DNA of 64,000 nucleotides from Cyclobacteriaceae bacterium YHN15 (GTDB lineage: Bacteria > Bacteroidota > Bacteroidia > Cytophagales > Cyclobacteriaceae): the NCBI GenBank assembly GCA_003797895.1, contig RKQB01000001.1, positions 861,559 through 925,558 on the forward strand, read 5' to 3'. The translations under genes and the position numbers were made by a program. The notes below the pieces were generated by a model. It searched no databases and was not told the DNA's origin. It worked only from the letters and a program-made list of their open reading frames with translations. Below are positions 40,735-48,682 of the stretch, in pieces (positions within the stretch are counted from its first letter, which is position 1; each line of letters starts with the position of its first letter).

Positions 40735-40995
40735 TTATGCAAACATTGCATCTTGTAGACCTCCTATCTCTTTGGCCTTTGGGAAAATTTTTTCTACCAA
40801 TTCTTTTTGAGACTCATCCATATTTATATAATTCTAAATTATCGAACTTATAAATTTTTATAATTGCGTTTTCGGTATTTTCCTCTATTATAGACTTTAC
40901 TGATGCAGCAAATTTGCCATCTGCTATCTAATATAAATAATACTCGATCTCTCTCCGAATGACCTTTCTTAGGCGATTGTCAATAAATTCTCTTT
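40735..40995 (-). pseudogene. Two overlapping gene remnants after the Fic gene
   Basis: Directly after the Fic stop the minus strand reads KREFIDNRLRKVIRREIEYY, an in-frame TAG at 40928, then IADGKFAASVKSIIEENTE and onward to a stop at 40814. That frame has no start codon. Its stop overlaps (ATGGATGA) a 28-codon frame, MDESQKELVEKIFPKAKE..., ending at 40735. The overlap mimics a coupled operon, but both pieces are truncated. I do not recognise either family. Confidence 0.4.
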
Positions 40996-40998
40996 TTT

Positions 40999-41784
40999 CT
41001 ATCCTTTAAATAAAGCATTTGGAAGCATCAGTAAAAAAGGAAGCGCTTTATTATAATCCAATGTAGGGTATTCTAAAACTAAAAGCCTGATGTTGGAGTA
41101 GTAGGTTTGATGTTGGTTGTAATACATTTTTTCACTTTGTATAAACCAGGCTTTTTCTCCCAATTTTTGAGCTAAAAACCATTTTTCAATTAACCTAGCA
41201 CTTCGGCCATTGCCATCGTTCCAAGGGTGGGTTTTGACAAAAACCAAATGAATCATAGAGGCGAAGTAAAAAATTTCCCCAATGGACATTTCCGTTTCTA
41301 ACAAGACCGTCAAATCGGCGTAAAACTTTTTCATTTCCGTCTCCACTTCAAAAGGGGAGGCGGCAACATATTCAATACTTCCATCCGGAGCGGTTATATA
41401 CATGTTTTGTGGACGATATTTTCCCTGCTAATTTTTAGCCAGGATATCTTTGCTCAGCAAAGCGTGTGCCTTGGTGATGTTTGTTTCATTCAGCTCATTG
41501 GTTTTTGCAAAAGTGTAGGCATCGTATAGGTCATCTATTTTTTTGGTGTAGTCGGGTGAAAATTCAATTCCGAATTTTTTGTGCTTGATGTAGCTATCCA
41601 ATTCGATGGCTTCACCTTCTATTTTGCTACTATAAACAGAGGCAACAGAAGTATAAAAACTGAAATTGTCTGTGGAGATTTCCGCGTCTTGCAAGGCTTC
41701 AAAGGCATCCTTCAGACTATTAGGTACTTTTTCCAAGTATTCATCAAGCAAATCGTTGGATATAATGGGTAATATTTTGTTCAT
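40999..41784 (-). pseudogene. Fic-family AMP-transferase split by an in-frame amber codon
   Basis: A Fic protein of about 260 residues is interrupted by TAG at 41428-41430 in a single frame. The first part (119 codons from ATG 41784) holds the inhibitory-helix motif (S/T)xxxE(G/N), seen as SSKIEGEAIE. After the stop come QGKYRPQN and then an ATG at 41403 that opens the catalytic half: KTHPWNDGNGRSARLIEKWF is the Fic active-site motif HPFxxGNGRxxR. Fic enzymes move AMP from ATP onto protein Tyr/Thr/Ser. No frameshift is present, only the nonsense codon. Either it is a pseudogene, or the two halves are now made separately. Confidence 0.82.
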
Positions 41785-41818
41785 CTTTTTTATTGACCCT
41801 GTTACTTTTAACTTTTAT

Positions 41819-42184
41819 CTATTTTATCGTGTAACTCACACTTCGGCCCCTACCTTGTTTTTCTATCAATCCTTTATTGATTAACCCTGATAGAATACGT
41901 TTTACGGTAGGTAATGGTATCGCCAATTTTTCAGAAATTTCGCTCGACTTGATGTTTGGGCGATTTTGGATAATCGTAAAGATTGATTTTTCCTTTGGTG
42001 AAAGTTGCGTTTCCACACCGGTTTTATTCAATTTAATCAAAAGTTGAGATTGAATATTTGACAGGCAACTCAAAAAGAACTGCATCCAAACGGAAACATT
42101 TTCTTTAGGGCGTTGTGCCTGACAACTTCTTAGAGCCTGATAGTATTCGTTTTTCCGGTTTTCAATTTCGTGTTCAAAACTCAC
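41819..42184 (-). CDS. Free-standing winged-helix protein resembling a Fic C-terminal domain
   Basis: The 121-residue protein starts IENRKNEYYQALRSCQ and continues VSVWMQFFLSCLSNIQSQL, the connector normally found after the catalytic domain of longer Fic proteins. A winged helix-turn-helix follows (LSPKEKSIFTIIQNRPNIKS, SEISEKLAIPLPTVKRILSG, LINKGLIEKQGRGRS). No Fic motif lies upstream. It has its own ATG and precedes the split Fic gene by 34 bp on the same strand, so it is probably a co-transcribed DNA-binding regulator. Six GATACG repeats lie directly upstream. Confidence 0.7.
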   Translation of the reverse strand: MSFEHEIENRKNEYYQALRSCQAQRPKENVSVWMQFFLSCLSNIQSQLLIKLNKTGVETQLSPKEKSIFTIIQNRPNIKSSEISEKLAIPLPTVKRILSGLINKGLIEKQGRGRSVSYTIK

Positions 42185-42292
42185 GTATTGTATCCATTTT
42201 GATACGATTTGATACGAAAAGATACGATTATGATTTGAAATCGTAAGTATATTTTGATACGATTTGATACGTTTATATTTAATAATGATACG
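42184..42292. repeat. GATACG repeat cluster upstream of the winged-helix gene
   Basis: GATACG occurs at 42201, 42211 and 42221 (exact 10-bp phase), at 42256 and 42266 (again 10 bp apart) and at 42287. The unit TTTTGATACGATTTGATACG is present twice (42197 and 42252). The inverted form CGTAT/GTATC occurs at 42184-42194, at the start codon. Helical phasing over the promoter suggests cooperative binding by a small regulator, most likely the adjacent winged-helix protein. Confidence 0.75.
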
Positions 42293-42372
42293 AAAAGTGT
42301 AATTGTTTTACAAATGTATTTTGCGGTCGAGCTCGTTAGATCTTGTTACTAACGGTTGAACCAGCAATACTA

Positions 42373-42568
42373 ATTGAATATCAATCAGTTAGAATTAATA
42401 GCTGCAGCTCGATCCTTTTTCGTGATACTCCTGTCAAAAAAAGCTGTAGCCGTCCAAAAACCTTGTTAAAATCAAACTAGAGGGGTATAAAAAGAAAAAA
42501 GAGGTCGTTTCTGACCTCTTTTTTGAATTGGCTCCCCCTATCAACGATAGTTGCAACCGGAGTAAGGT
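42373..42568. repeat. 196-bp direct repeat, copy A (island left boundary)
   Basis: This segment and 48683-48878 are direct repeats of the same length, judged about 80% identical by eye. Shared landmarks are TTAGAATTA, AGCTGCAGCT, the block GCCGTCCAAAAACCTTGTT, a terminator hairpin, GCTCCCCCTATCAACGATAG and TTGCAACC. GCTCCCCCT equals the 3' end of the tRNA-Asn gene at 49899 as read on the plus strand. The repeats bracket the 6.1-kb low-GC segment and look like old attachment or recombination sites. Confidence 0.7.
42495..42524. terminator. Bidirectional terminator in repeat A
   Basis: AAAAAAGAGGTC (42495-42506) and GACCTCTTTTTT (42513-42524) form a perfect 12-bp stem with a 6-nt GTTTCT loop. 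A and T runs on both sides make it active in both directions. The same hairpin occurs at 48805-48834 and after tRNA-Asn at 49863-49890. Confidence 0.8.
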
Positions 42569-42722
42569 ATATTTGACGCTTAAAGAGATTCAAATTCAAC
42601 AACTTAATTATTTTGCCCAATCAAAAAGATGATTGATTTTACCTAACTTACTATAAATTAAACCAACAATTTTTTTTCGGATTTAATCACTTTTCTAAAT
42701 CGAAATAATAATCATTAAGAAA

Positions 42723-43406
42723 TTAGTTTAATTTTTCTCTTTTTCTGGGTATTTCTCGTCTCTTTCGGGGCCAACTTATATCACGATTCCTTTGGTTTTT
42801 ACCTTGTTCTTGATCATTAAGGGCTTCATTGAGGCTTTTTACATCAAGACAGGCCACCTCACTATACATATTACTTGATTCACCATCTGGAAAAATAACT
42901 TTAGTGCAAGTCATGCAAAGCTTACCATTTTGAATATCATCCTTTTCGTCCAAAACCCTCTCTTGATTGGGAGACATTTCGTTTGCTTTTTCTGTTTCAT
43001 TATCAAATATCGAAGTCCCTAAATCGTCCAAAACACTCTTTTTTATGTAGGGGGGGCCATCGGCAAACTTGGGCTTAATCTCTTTTCCCTCTTTTGTTTT
43101 ATATATCAAATTGACTACTATTTTACCATTAAGTTCGACCATTAGATAATTCCCATCCTTGCCGGCGAAAGTATAAACACCATCCTTCTTGCTTCTTAAA
43201 TCAATTGGCTTCCCATCTTTGGCTTCAAAAAAATAAAGTCCATCCATTGGATTAGCAGGCTGAACGGTAGTTTTATTTGGGGATTCACCACGACCTTGTG
43301 CGTATAAAACATCAATGAATGTTAAATTGGCTATAGTAATTGTAAATATTGAACATAAAATTCGAAATGAAAGCCTGAAAACAAATACCCTTAGATTCTC
43401 TTTCAT
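42723..43406 (-). CDS. Secreted CxxC protein, paralogue A of a divergent pair
   Basis: The 227-residue protein has a signal peptide ending VLYAQGRGESPNK. It aligns along its length with the divergent neighbour: LYFFEAKDGKPIDLRSKKDG / IYLFLPNNEKAIDLTNRQDG, YTFAGKDGNYLMVELNGK / HQFSGTDGNRMIIEIKGK, CMTCTKVIFPDGES / CKSCTIIIFPDGGV and DVKSLNEALNDQ / DADSLNEAVNDQ. A CxxC pair and a later Cys are conserved. This copy has an acidic insert before the CxxC and an Arg/Lys-rich tail. I recognise no family. The pair looks like a duplicated exported protein, perhaps with a disulphide or metal site. Confidence 0.7.
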   Translation of the reverse strand: MKENLRVFVFRLSFRILCSIFTITIANLTFIDVLYAQGRGESPNKTTVQPANPMDGLYFFEAKDGKPIDLRSKKDGVYTFAGKDGNYLMVELNGKIVVNLIYKTKEGKEIKPKFADGPPYIKKSVLDDLGTSIFDNETEKANEMSPNQERVLDEKDDIQNGKLCMTCTKVIFPDGESSNMYSEVACLDVKSLNEALNDQEQGKNQRNRDISWPRKRREIPRKREKLN

Positions 43407-43700
43407 CTTGGAAATTCTTCTAGTTCATAAATGTGAAATTAAATTGCAATAGCCTTATTTCCAAATAACAAACTTATATCCAAATGATTTGGATATAAGT
43501 TTGTTATTAAGTGGTTAATATTTGCGGTGCCAGTTACTTATTCCTTCCTCATAAAAGTTTGATTTATGATTAAAAGTAGCATACACCCTTTGGGATTTTT
43601 AATGAAAGGTTAAACAACAGATTACGCCCTTCATTTGGTATTGCAAATCACAGTATTTTGTTTTATTTTTATTAACGATCACAAGCATGATAGAAAGGTT

Positions 43701-44264
43701 ATGGAAAATCAAACTATTAAACCCCTATTTATTAAGCTAGCACAATTCTTAATTGTTTTATTTTTCTTATTTTCCATTCAAATATTTACCATAAATACTT
43801 TTGCGCAGGGAAGGGCTGGTTCCCTTCCAGGCACTAAACAATCCAAACCAAAAGAAAACATTTATCTCTTTTTGCCTAATAATGAAAAAGCCATTGACCT
43901 AACAAATAGACAAGATGGTACTCACCAATTCTCTGGAACAGATGGTAACAGGATGATAATTGAAATTAAAGGTAAACAAATTACAAATATCAGTTATCTA
44001 ACCAAATCAGGAAAAAAGGTAAATACCCAAGTAGAAAATGGAAGTCATTATCAAAGAAGTATAAACGATATTCAAGAAACAATTTTGGGATCCACAAGCT
44101 GTAAAAGTTGTACTATAATAATCTTCCCTGATGGAGGGGTATCCGAGATTTGTAGTACTATTTCATGCCCAGATGCAGATTCTCTAAACGAGGCAGTTAA
44201 TGATCAGAGTAGAAGGAGTAGATCGTATCTTAAAGTAAGAAGACTATACCCAATACTTAATTGA
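43701..44264 (+). CDS. Secreted CxxC protein, paralogue B of a divergent pair
   Basis: The protein has 187 residues from ATG 43701, which gives a signal peptide ending NTFAQGRAGS that aligns with the paralogue's YAQGRGES; an upstream in-frame start at 43635 is less likely. The mature part is a short beta-rich domain with GTDGNRMIIEIKGKQI, then CKSC and SCPDADSLNEAVNDQ. It lacks the acidic insert of copy A. The two genes diverge from a shared 295-bp region. An envelope function is likely from the signal peptide; nothing more can be said. Confidence 0.7.
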   Translation: MENQTIKPLFIKLAQFLIVLFFLFSIQIFTINTFAQGRAGSLPGTKQSKPKENIYLFLPNNEKAIDLTNRQDGTHQFSGTDGNRMIIEIKGKQITNISYLTKSGKKVNTQVENGSHYQRSINDIQETILGSTSCKSCTIIIFPDGGVSEICSTISCPDADSLNEAVNDQSRRSRSYLKVRRLYPILN

Positions 44265-44372
44265 TAAAAATTCTAAATGACTATTGAAACTTAAGCATAT
44301 AAACATGTTCTTTCTGAAAAAAAGGATAGTATCAATTATAAAAGTTTTCTTTTAATCTATTAATGTTAATTT

Positions 44373-45212
44373 ATGTTATTAAGGTGTATTATATTGATAT
44401 TTTTCCTAATTGTACCAGAAACCTATCTTTTGGCCCAAAAGTCATTAATTGTAAAAACTAACAGAACTAGAACTATATCAGCAACAACCCAATCATTATT
44501 AGTAGATACGTTAATAATGGAGGATAACTCTACTCTAATTCTTGGCCCGGATGTTGATTTTTTTAATTTAATAGCGAAATATGCTAGAATTGGTAGAAAC
44601 ACAAAAATTATTTCCCAAAAAACACTGGATGGAAACCCTGGCTCAACTGGAAAAAATGGGGTTTCTGCACAAAGAAATGAATCTTGCAAAGAAGGCGGGG
44701 CTGGTGAAAATGGTGGTAATGGTATTGATGGAGTAGATGGCGCTGATATTTATTTATTTTTAAGGATAAAATCCATTGAATCATTAACAATAGTTTCAAC
44801 AGGAGGTAATGGAGGCAATGGAGGCAATGGAGGCAATGGAGGAGTAGGTTCGAATGCATCTGCCTCAGGAATAAATATATGTTTGGAAAAACCTGGTGGA
44901 TTAGGTGGTATGGGAGGAAATGGAGGGAACGGAGGTAATGGAGGGAATATCATTGTCAATTACACTTTTATTGATGATAATGGGGATTTTCTTCAATCCC
45001 AGCCTCAATTAAATCAAGTATCAATAGTAAATATGGCAGGAAACGGTGGATTGGGTGGAGAGGGAGGAACTCAAGGTGCCACAGGCAACAGTATGTTGGG
45101 AGATAAAAATAAGTCAAAAGGAATCTCCATAATAAAAGCAAATCGAGGAACAACAGGAAGAAATGGTAAAAATGGATTTTATTTAAAAACCAATATTAAA
45201 CAAAATTTTTAG
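44373..45212 (+). CDS. Exported Gly-Gly-Asn repeat protein
   Basis: The 279-residue protein has a signal peptide (MLLRCIILIFFLIVPETYLL). A beta-rich first part (LIMEDNSTLILGPDVDFFNL) is followed by collagen-like and Gly-rich blocks: GNPGSTGKNGVSAQ, GGAGENGGNGIDGVDGAD, STGGNGGNGGNGGNGG and GGMGGNGGNGGNGGN. The pattern resembles Gly-rich parallel-beta or polyglycine-helix surface proteins. In the DNA, four 9-bp units GGAGGYAAT run in tandem at 44802-44837, so the array can expand or contract by slippage. It is convergent with the LprI-like gene, 1 bp apart. Confidence 0.65.
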   Translation: MLLRCIILIFFLIVPETYLLAQKSLIVKTNRTRTISATTQSLLVDTLIMEDNSTLILGPDVDFFNLIAKYARIGRNTKIISQKTLDGNPGSTGKNGVSAQRNESCKEGGAGENGGNGIDGVDGADIYLFLRIKSIESLTIVSTGGNGGNGGNGGNGGVGSNASASGINICLEKPGGLGGMGGNGGNGGNGGNIIVNYTFIDDNGDFLQSQPQLNQVSIVNMAGNGGLGGEGGTQGATGNSMLGDKNKSKGISIIKANRGTTGRNGKNGFYLKTNIKQNF

Positions 45213-45213
45213 G

Positions 45214-45675
45214 TTAGTTTATTGTTTCGGACATCATTAATTCTTTCTTAAAATCTCTTAACTCCTTGACTCTTTTGTCTGTTAAATCTTTTAGGCATAA
45301 TAAATAATTTATTCCTCTTTGATGGCAATTTATGCAATCTTCAAAATAAAATATTTCTAATTCACAATGAGAATCCCTAAACTCCCTCCACTTACGCTGA
45401 GTTTCAATAATTTGGGAATGAAGTGAAGTAAGGTTCTGATATTTAGATATCAATAAAATAGAATCATATACTGAAATCAATTCTTTATCACTTTGTTGAT
45501 AAGAAAAATTGGAACAAATTTTTATTGATAAAAGATCACTCAATTGACCCGAATCACAATCTACTGAAGAATAAAGTTTCATATATTCCTGATTAATAAT
45601 ATGGTCAATATTCCCCTGAGCCAAAATCATTTTGGGAAATATCATTATCCAGAAAAAAAGAATTATATATTTCAT
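45214..45675 (-). CDS. LprI-like (DUF1311) secreted protein
   Basis: The protein has 153 residues from ATG 45673-45675, giving a signal peptide (MKYIILFFWIMIFPKMILAQ). The mature part matches the lysozyme-inhibitor LprI pattern: a Cys followed by repeated-helix KELISVYDSIL, then QRKWREFRDSHC and a late CLKDLTDKRVKELRDF. LprI-type proteins in other bacteria block host lysozyme, though most DUF1311 members are untested. Extra cysteines (FEDCINCHQ) are unusual. It lies in the low-GC island. Confidence 0.72.
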   Translation of the reverse strand: MKYIILFFWIMIFPKMILAQGNIDHIINQEYMKLYSSVDCDSGQLSDLLSIKICSNFSYQQSDKELISVYDSILLISKYQNLTSLHSQIIETQRKWREFRDSHCELEIFYFEDCINCHQRGINYLLCLKDLTDKRVKELRDFKKELMMSETIN

Positions 45676-45808
45676 TTCATACCTCTTCAAAACTTCACCA
45701 TTAGAAATTTAATAAATAAATGGTGTTTTAGTTTACTTACCATAATTTGACAAAATCAATCCGAATAACATTCATTGTTCTTTAGCTTGGAAACTTGCTA
45801 TTAGCAGA

Positions 45809-46510
45809 TTAATCTTTTACACATCTTACATAATATCCATTTCCTTCCAAAACAGTTTCATAGTTGATTTCTGCATTTCCAGATTTAAGGGAAATTACTG
45901 TTTCAGACTTTGAAAAAACCTCTTTACTGCCTGATGTCCACCAAGACACTTCTTGCCCTTTTCCATAGAAAAATCCATTTGCGAGGCGAAATCCTGCGGG
46001 TTTAGCAGAGAAACCTGATTCATTTAGAAGATCCGAGTCAACAGATCCCCATCCTATGCTAGACTTAAGTTTGTCACCAGCATAGTTTCCAAGAAACATT
46101 TCAAGTTTTTCCCAATCATCTACCGTCGAAACGTGCCATCCATCTGGACAAACACGGCAACAAGTTAATGTGTGAATGTTATAGATTTTTCCAAATTCCT
46201 CTTCCATTTTTGGGTCATTTTCATAATAACTATAACCAGGAACTCCCTCTTTATTGGCTTTTACCCAAGATTGATTTTCTGTAAATTGAATAATTTCCCT
46301 ATCATCCTGGGGGACAAAAGACCGTAGGTTTTCTGTAAACCAATACTGCTCTCCTATTTCAACTGCATTGTATGATTGACCGTTCGAAAAAACGACCAAA
46401 TTTCTATCTTTTGTTTGAGGTAACGGCATTTTTTCATCAAGAATTTTACAACTTAAAATTAAGGAAATTGAAATTGTAAAAAAGAGCGATTTTTGAACTA
46501 TATTTTTCAT
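45809..46510 (-). CDS. FISUMP-domain lipoprotein
   Basis: The 233-residue protein has a lipoprotein signal (SLFFTISISLILSCKILDEK). It carries a Fibrobacter succinogenes major paralogous domain: NGQSYNAVEIGEQYWFTENL at the start, CPDGWHVSTVDDWEKLEMFL, SGFSAKPAGFR, and the terminal GNGYYVRCVKD. This domain occurs on surface proteins of Bacteroidota and Fibrobacteres; its role is unknown. It forms a single-gene unit on the minus strand. Confidence 0.87.
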   Translation of the reverse strand: MKNIVQKSLFFTISISLILSCKILDEKMPLPQTKDRNLVVFSNGQSYNAVEIGEQYWFTENLRSFVPQDDREIIQFTENQSWVKANKEGVPGYSYYENDPKMEEEFGKIYNIHTLTCCRVCPDGWHVSTVDDWEKLEMFLGNYAGDKLKSSIGWGSVDSDLLNESGFSAKPAGFRLANGFFYGKGQEVSWWTSGSKEVFSKSETVISLKSGNAEINYETVLEGNGYYVRCVKD

Positions 46511-47223
46511 GACTTCAATAATTTTAGGTCAATCAAAATTAAAAAGCTAATTTGGAATATTCTTAAATCACAAATCTTTTGTTTTGTAATATTTGCAAAA
46601 TTAAAAAATAAAATTTGTAACATTTACTAATTATCCAAGATTGAAAATGTTTTATTCCTTTCATATCTTCCTGGGTGATATTGGGCCACTTTTTAATGGT
46701 ATACCTTGTCCATATCTGCCAGAATTAAATGGATCTCTTTTTACAATTTAAATGAAGGTTTTCTAAAAATAATCTAATTCAACTTGAAGTTCAGAGCAAA
46801 ATTGAATTACTCAATGAATAACAAATCTATTTAAAACCAATCCTTAACTTAACGACATTAAAACAGATTTAATATGCTGAGAAGTTTCTTATTTTATTTC
46901 ATACACCCCATAATGAATTGATAGGGTGTTTATCTAAGCCTAAAATTATAATTAATATGATTAGGAGATTTAATTTCGGATTTTATGAAAGAAGCAGTAA
47001 GGAAATTAACTTTCAAATATTAAATGAGAACAAAGAACCTTAAACCAGCATGGACGAGGGCTGAAAATAGTGTTTTAATTACTAATAATTTTTTTTTGAA
47101 GGCATAGAGTTTAATCATACCAAGTATAACTTATAATTATTGATTCATTTTTTAAAGTGTTACCTTATTCATTTAATTTTTATTTTGTAAATTAACATTA
47201 TAATTAAACATTAATAGTTCAAT
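46511..47223. other. AT-rich gap in the island with no intact gene
   Basis: This 713-bp stretch is strongly AT-rich and full of stop codons. On the minus strand around 46713-46628 a short fragment reads TIKKWPNITQEDMKGIKHFQ. It recalls CsbD-type stress proteins but has no start and no continuation, so I only note it. Nothing else can be supported. Confidence 0.3.
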
Positions 47224-47631
47224 ATGAGAATTCTAGCATATTTTATTTTGTTTTTTTTCGTTCCTTTGGCCCTGTCAGCTTAAAAATCATCCAGCAAATT
47301 AGCTAAAGGTTCTTTTATTACTGATGGCCAAATCCATATTCAAAATGGATATTATTTTGAATTGGTTACAGAGAATGAAGTGAATATAGTTAACCAGATC
47401 ACTAGGGTTACTACTGGTACATATAAATGTGGTTGTAGAAGCAATTCTGAAAGCAAAGGAGTTTGTCGGATTGAAATAATTAGTGAATCTTTAATTTGTA
47501 ATAGCGAAAATTGCAGTCAATGTGGTCTTCATGTTTCTTTGGACCCAACACCAAATCTTCCACCATCCGACAATAAAAATTCATCCTTTAAAACAAAAAA
47601 TAGGAAATGGACCGAAGTAATAATAGATTAA
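47224..47631 (+). pseudogene. Small Cys-rich secreted protein gene with a nonsense codon after the signal peptide
   Basis: ATG 47224 encodes a signal peptide, MRILAYFILFFFVPLALSA, and then TAA at 47281. The same frame continues as KSSSKLAKGSFITDGQIHIQ and on through KCGCRSNSESKGVC and NSENCSQCGLHVS to a stop at 47631. A CAA-to-TAA change would explain it, because cleavage sites in this genome usually read A-Q. The Cys pattern (CxC, later C, C, CxxC) suggests a small disulphide-rich exported domain. An alternative TTG start at 47362 would give an unexported protein and is unlikely. Confidence 0.6.
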
Positions 47632-47755
47632 TTTTTATTTATTGAAATGCTGGGTAATAAAGATGCAAGTCAAATGATCGAAAATTATTGTAAATAATTT
47701 AATTCAAGAGAATAAATGATCTTTCAAAGTGGCACGGTTTGACTGAAATCACCAA

Positions 47756-48434
47756 ATGTCACCTATCGGAAATTTACAATTTGTTGTCATTAATAATTTT
47801 CTTCATCCCTTCAGGTACTACTGTCTCCTCGTAAAAAAACTGGAGGTCATGGAATACGGGGACCCTAAATTGGGGATAGAAAAACAAGAACAGACCAAGG
47901 AAGAAGTGCAGGAAGAGGCAAACACCTCCATAGACCCCAAAAAGAAGGCCTTGTCAAGGTTTCATAGTTTAAGAAGGGATAATCCCGTAAGTTATAAAGG
48001 TCTATTTATGGGATTATTTGTGGGTGCCACTCATGTGGTTTTGAAAGATCCCTACATCCGACTCTCCTACCAAATGAGGAACTTCATTGAGTTCTGTCGA
48101 TTTATTGATAGCAGTACTGAAAGAAGAAGACCAAGGGGTAAGGGTTCATTAGGTAGCTAACAATAACGAAGAATACTTGGAAAACGCCAAAGGTGCTTTT
48201 GGAGAATTGATTGATAGTTTGTCACCCATAGGGATTGTCCTTTCCTATGAGTTCAGCGAAATCCAAGTTGATAGAAGTATCTAACTCATTAACGGATGGA
48301 AAATCATCCTAGGAAGAGGGAGGGATATCTGGCAAAAGACCCGAGGCAGGTACGATATCGCTCATATAGAAGTACTTTTTGGCAGAAAGGTTTTTAAAAG
48401 TGAGATTTGTAAACAGAAATTAAAAAAGATGTGA
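47756..48434 (+). pseudogene. Decayed gene with MIT_C (MITD1-like) C-terminal domain
   Basis: Reading across one frameshift (about 48118-48133) and two in-frame stops (TAG near 48153, TAA near 48282) gives VVLKDPYIRLSYQMRNFIEF, VRVH-VANNNEEYLENAKG, SPIGIVLSYEFSEIQVDRSI and NGWKIILGRGRDIWQKTRGR. This matches the phospholipase-D-like MIT_C domain of eukaryotic MITD1, where DPYIR, HDR and NGWxIxxGRGLD are conserved. An acidic linker precedes it, and a fragment in another frame (47756-47833, HLSEIYNLLSL) may belong to a lost N-terminal part. The gene is dead. In bacteria the domain is usually attached to larger ATPase-type proteins, but none remains here. Confidence 0.6.
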
Positions 48435-48682
48435 TTTCTTGGATTTAGCTTTTAAAATAATAGTGGACTTAATGAAAATTGAAAATCGATATTCTCTTTC
48501 ATTTCGCATGCAGAGGCCCTCATTCAAATTTTATATGACTAAGGGAAAGACGATACGTCGACTAATTAACCGGGTACATTTAATCAGCTAAAGTGAACTT
48601 ATCATTTTTTCAGGAAATAAATAATTCGTAAAAAAACGAAAAGTCCACAACTACTTTTTCAAACCTTGAACCTAAAATGTGT

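Noticed and set aside
44802..44837. Regular short repeats suggesting a CRISPR-like array
   Set aside because: The units are 9 bp with no spacers and encode Gly-Gly-Asn in frame; this is a coding tandem repeat.
44608..44959. Minus-strand frames rich in Pro, Leu and His
   Set aside because: They are the antisense translation of the GGN repeat gene.
46628..46713. CsbD-like protein fragment (KKWPNITQEDMKGI)
   Set aside because: It is only about 25 residues long with no start codon and no neighbouring remnant; too weak to list as a pseudogene.
47362..47631. An intact 89-residue cytoplasmic protein starting at TTG
   Set aside because: The same frame has a perfect signal peptide upstream of a single TAA; a nonsense-broken secreted gene is the simpler explanation.
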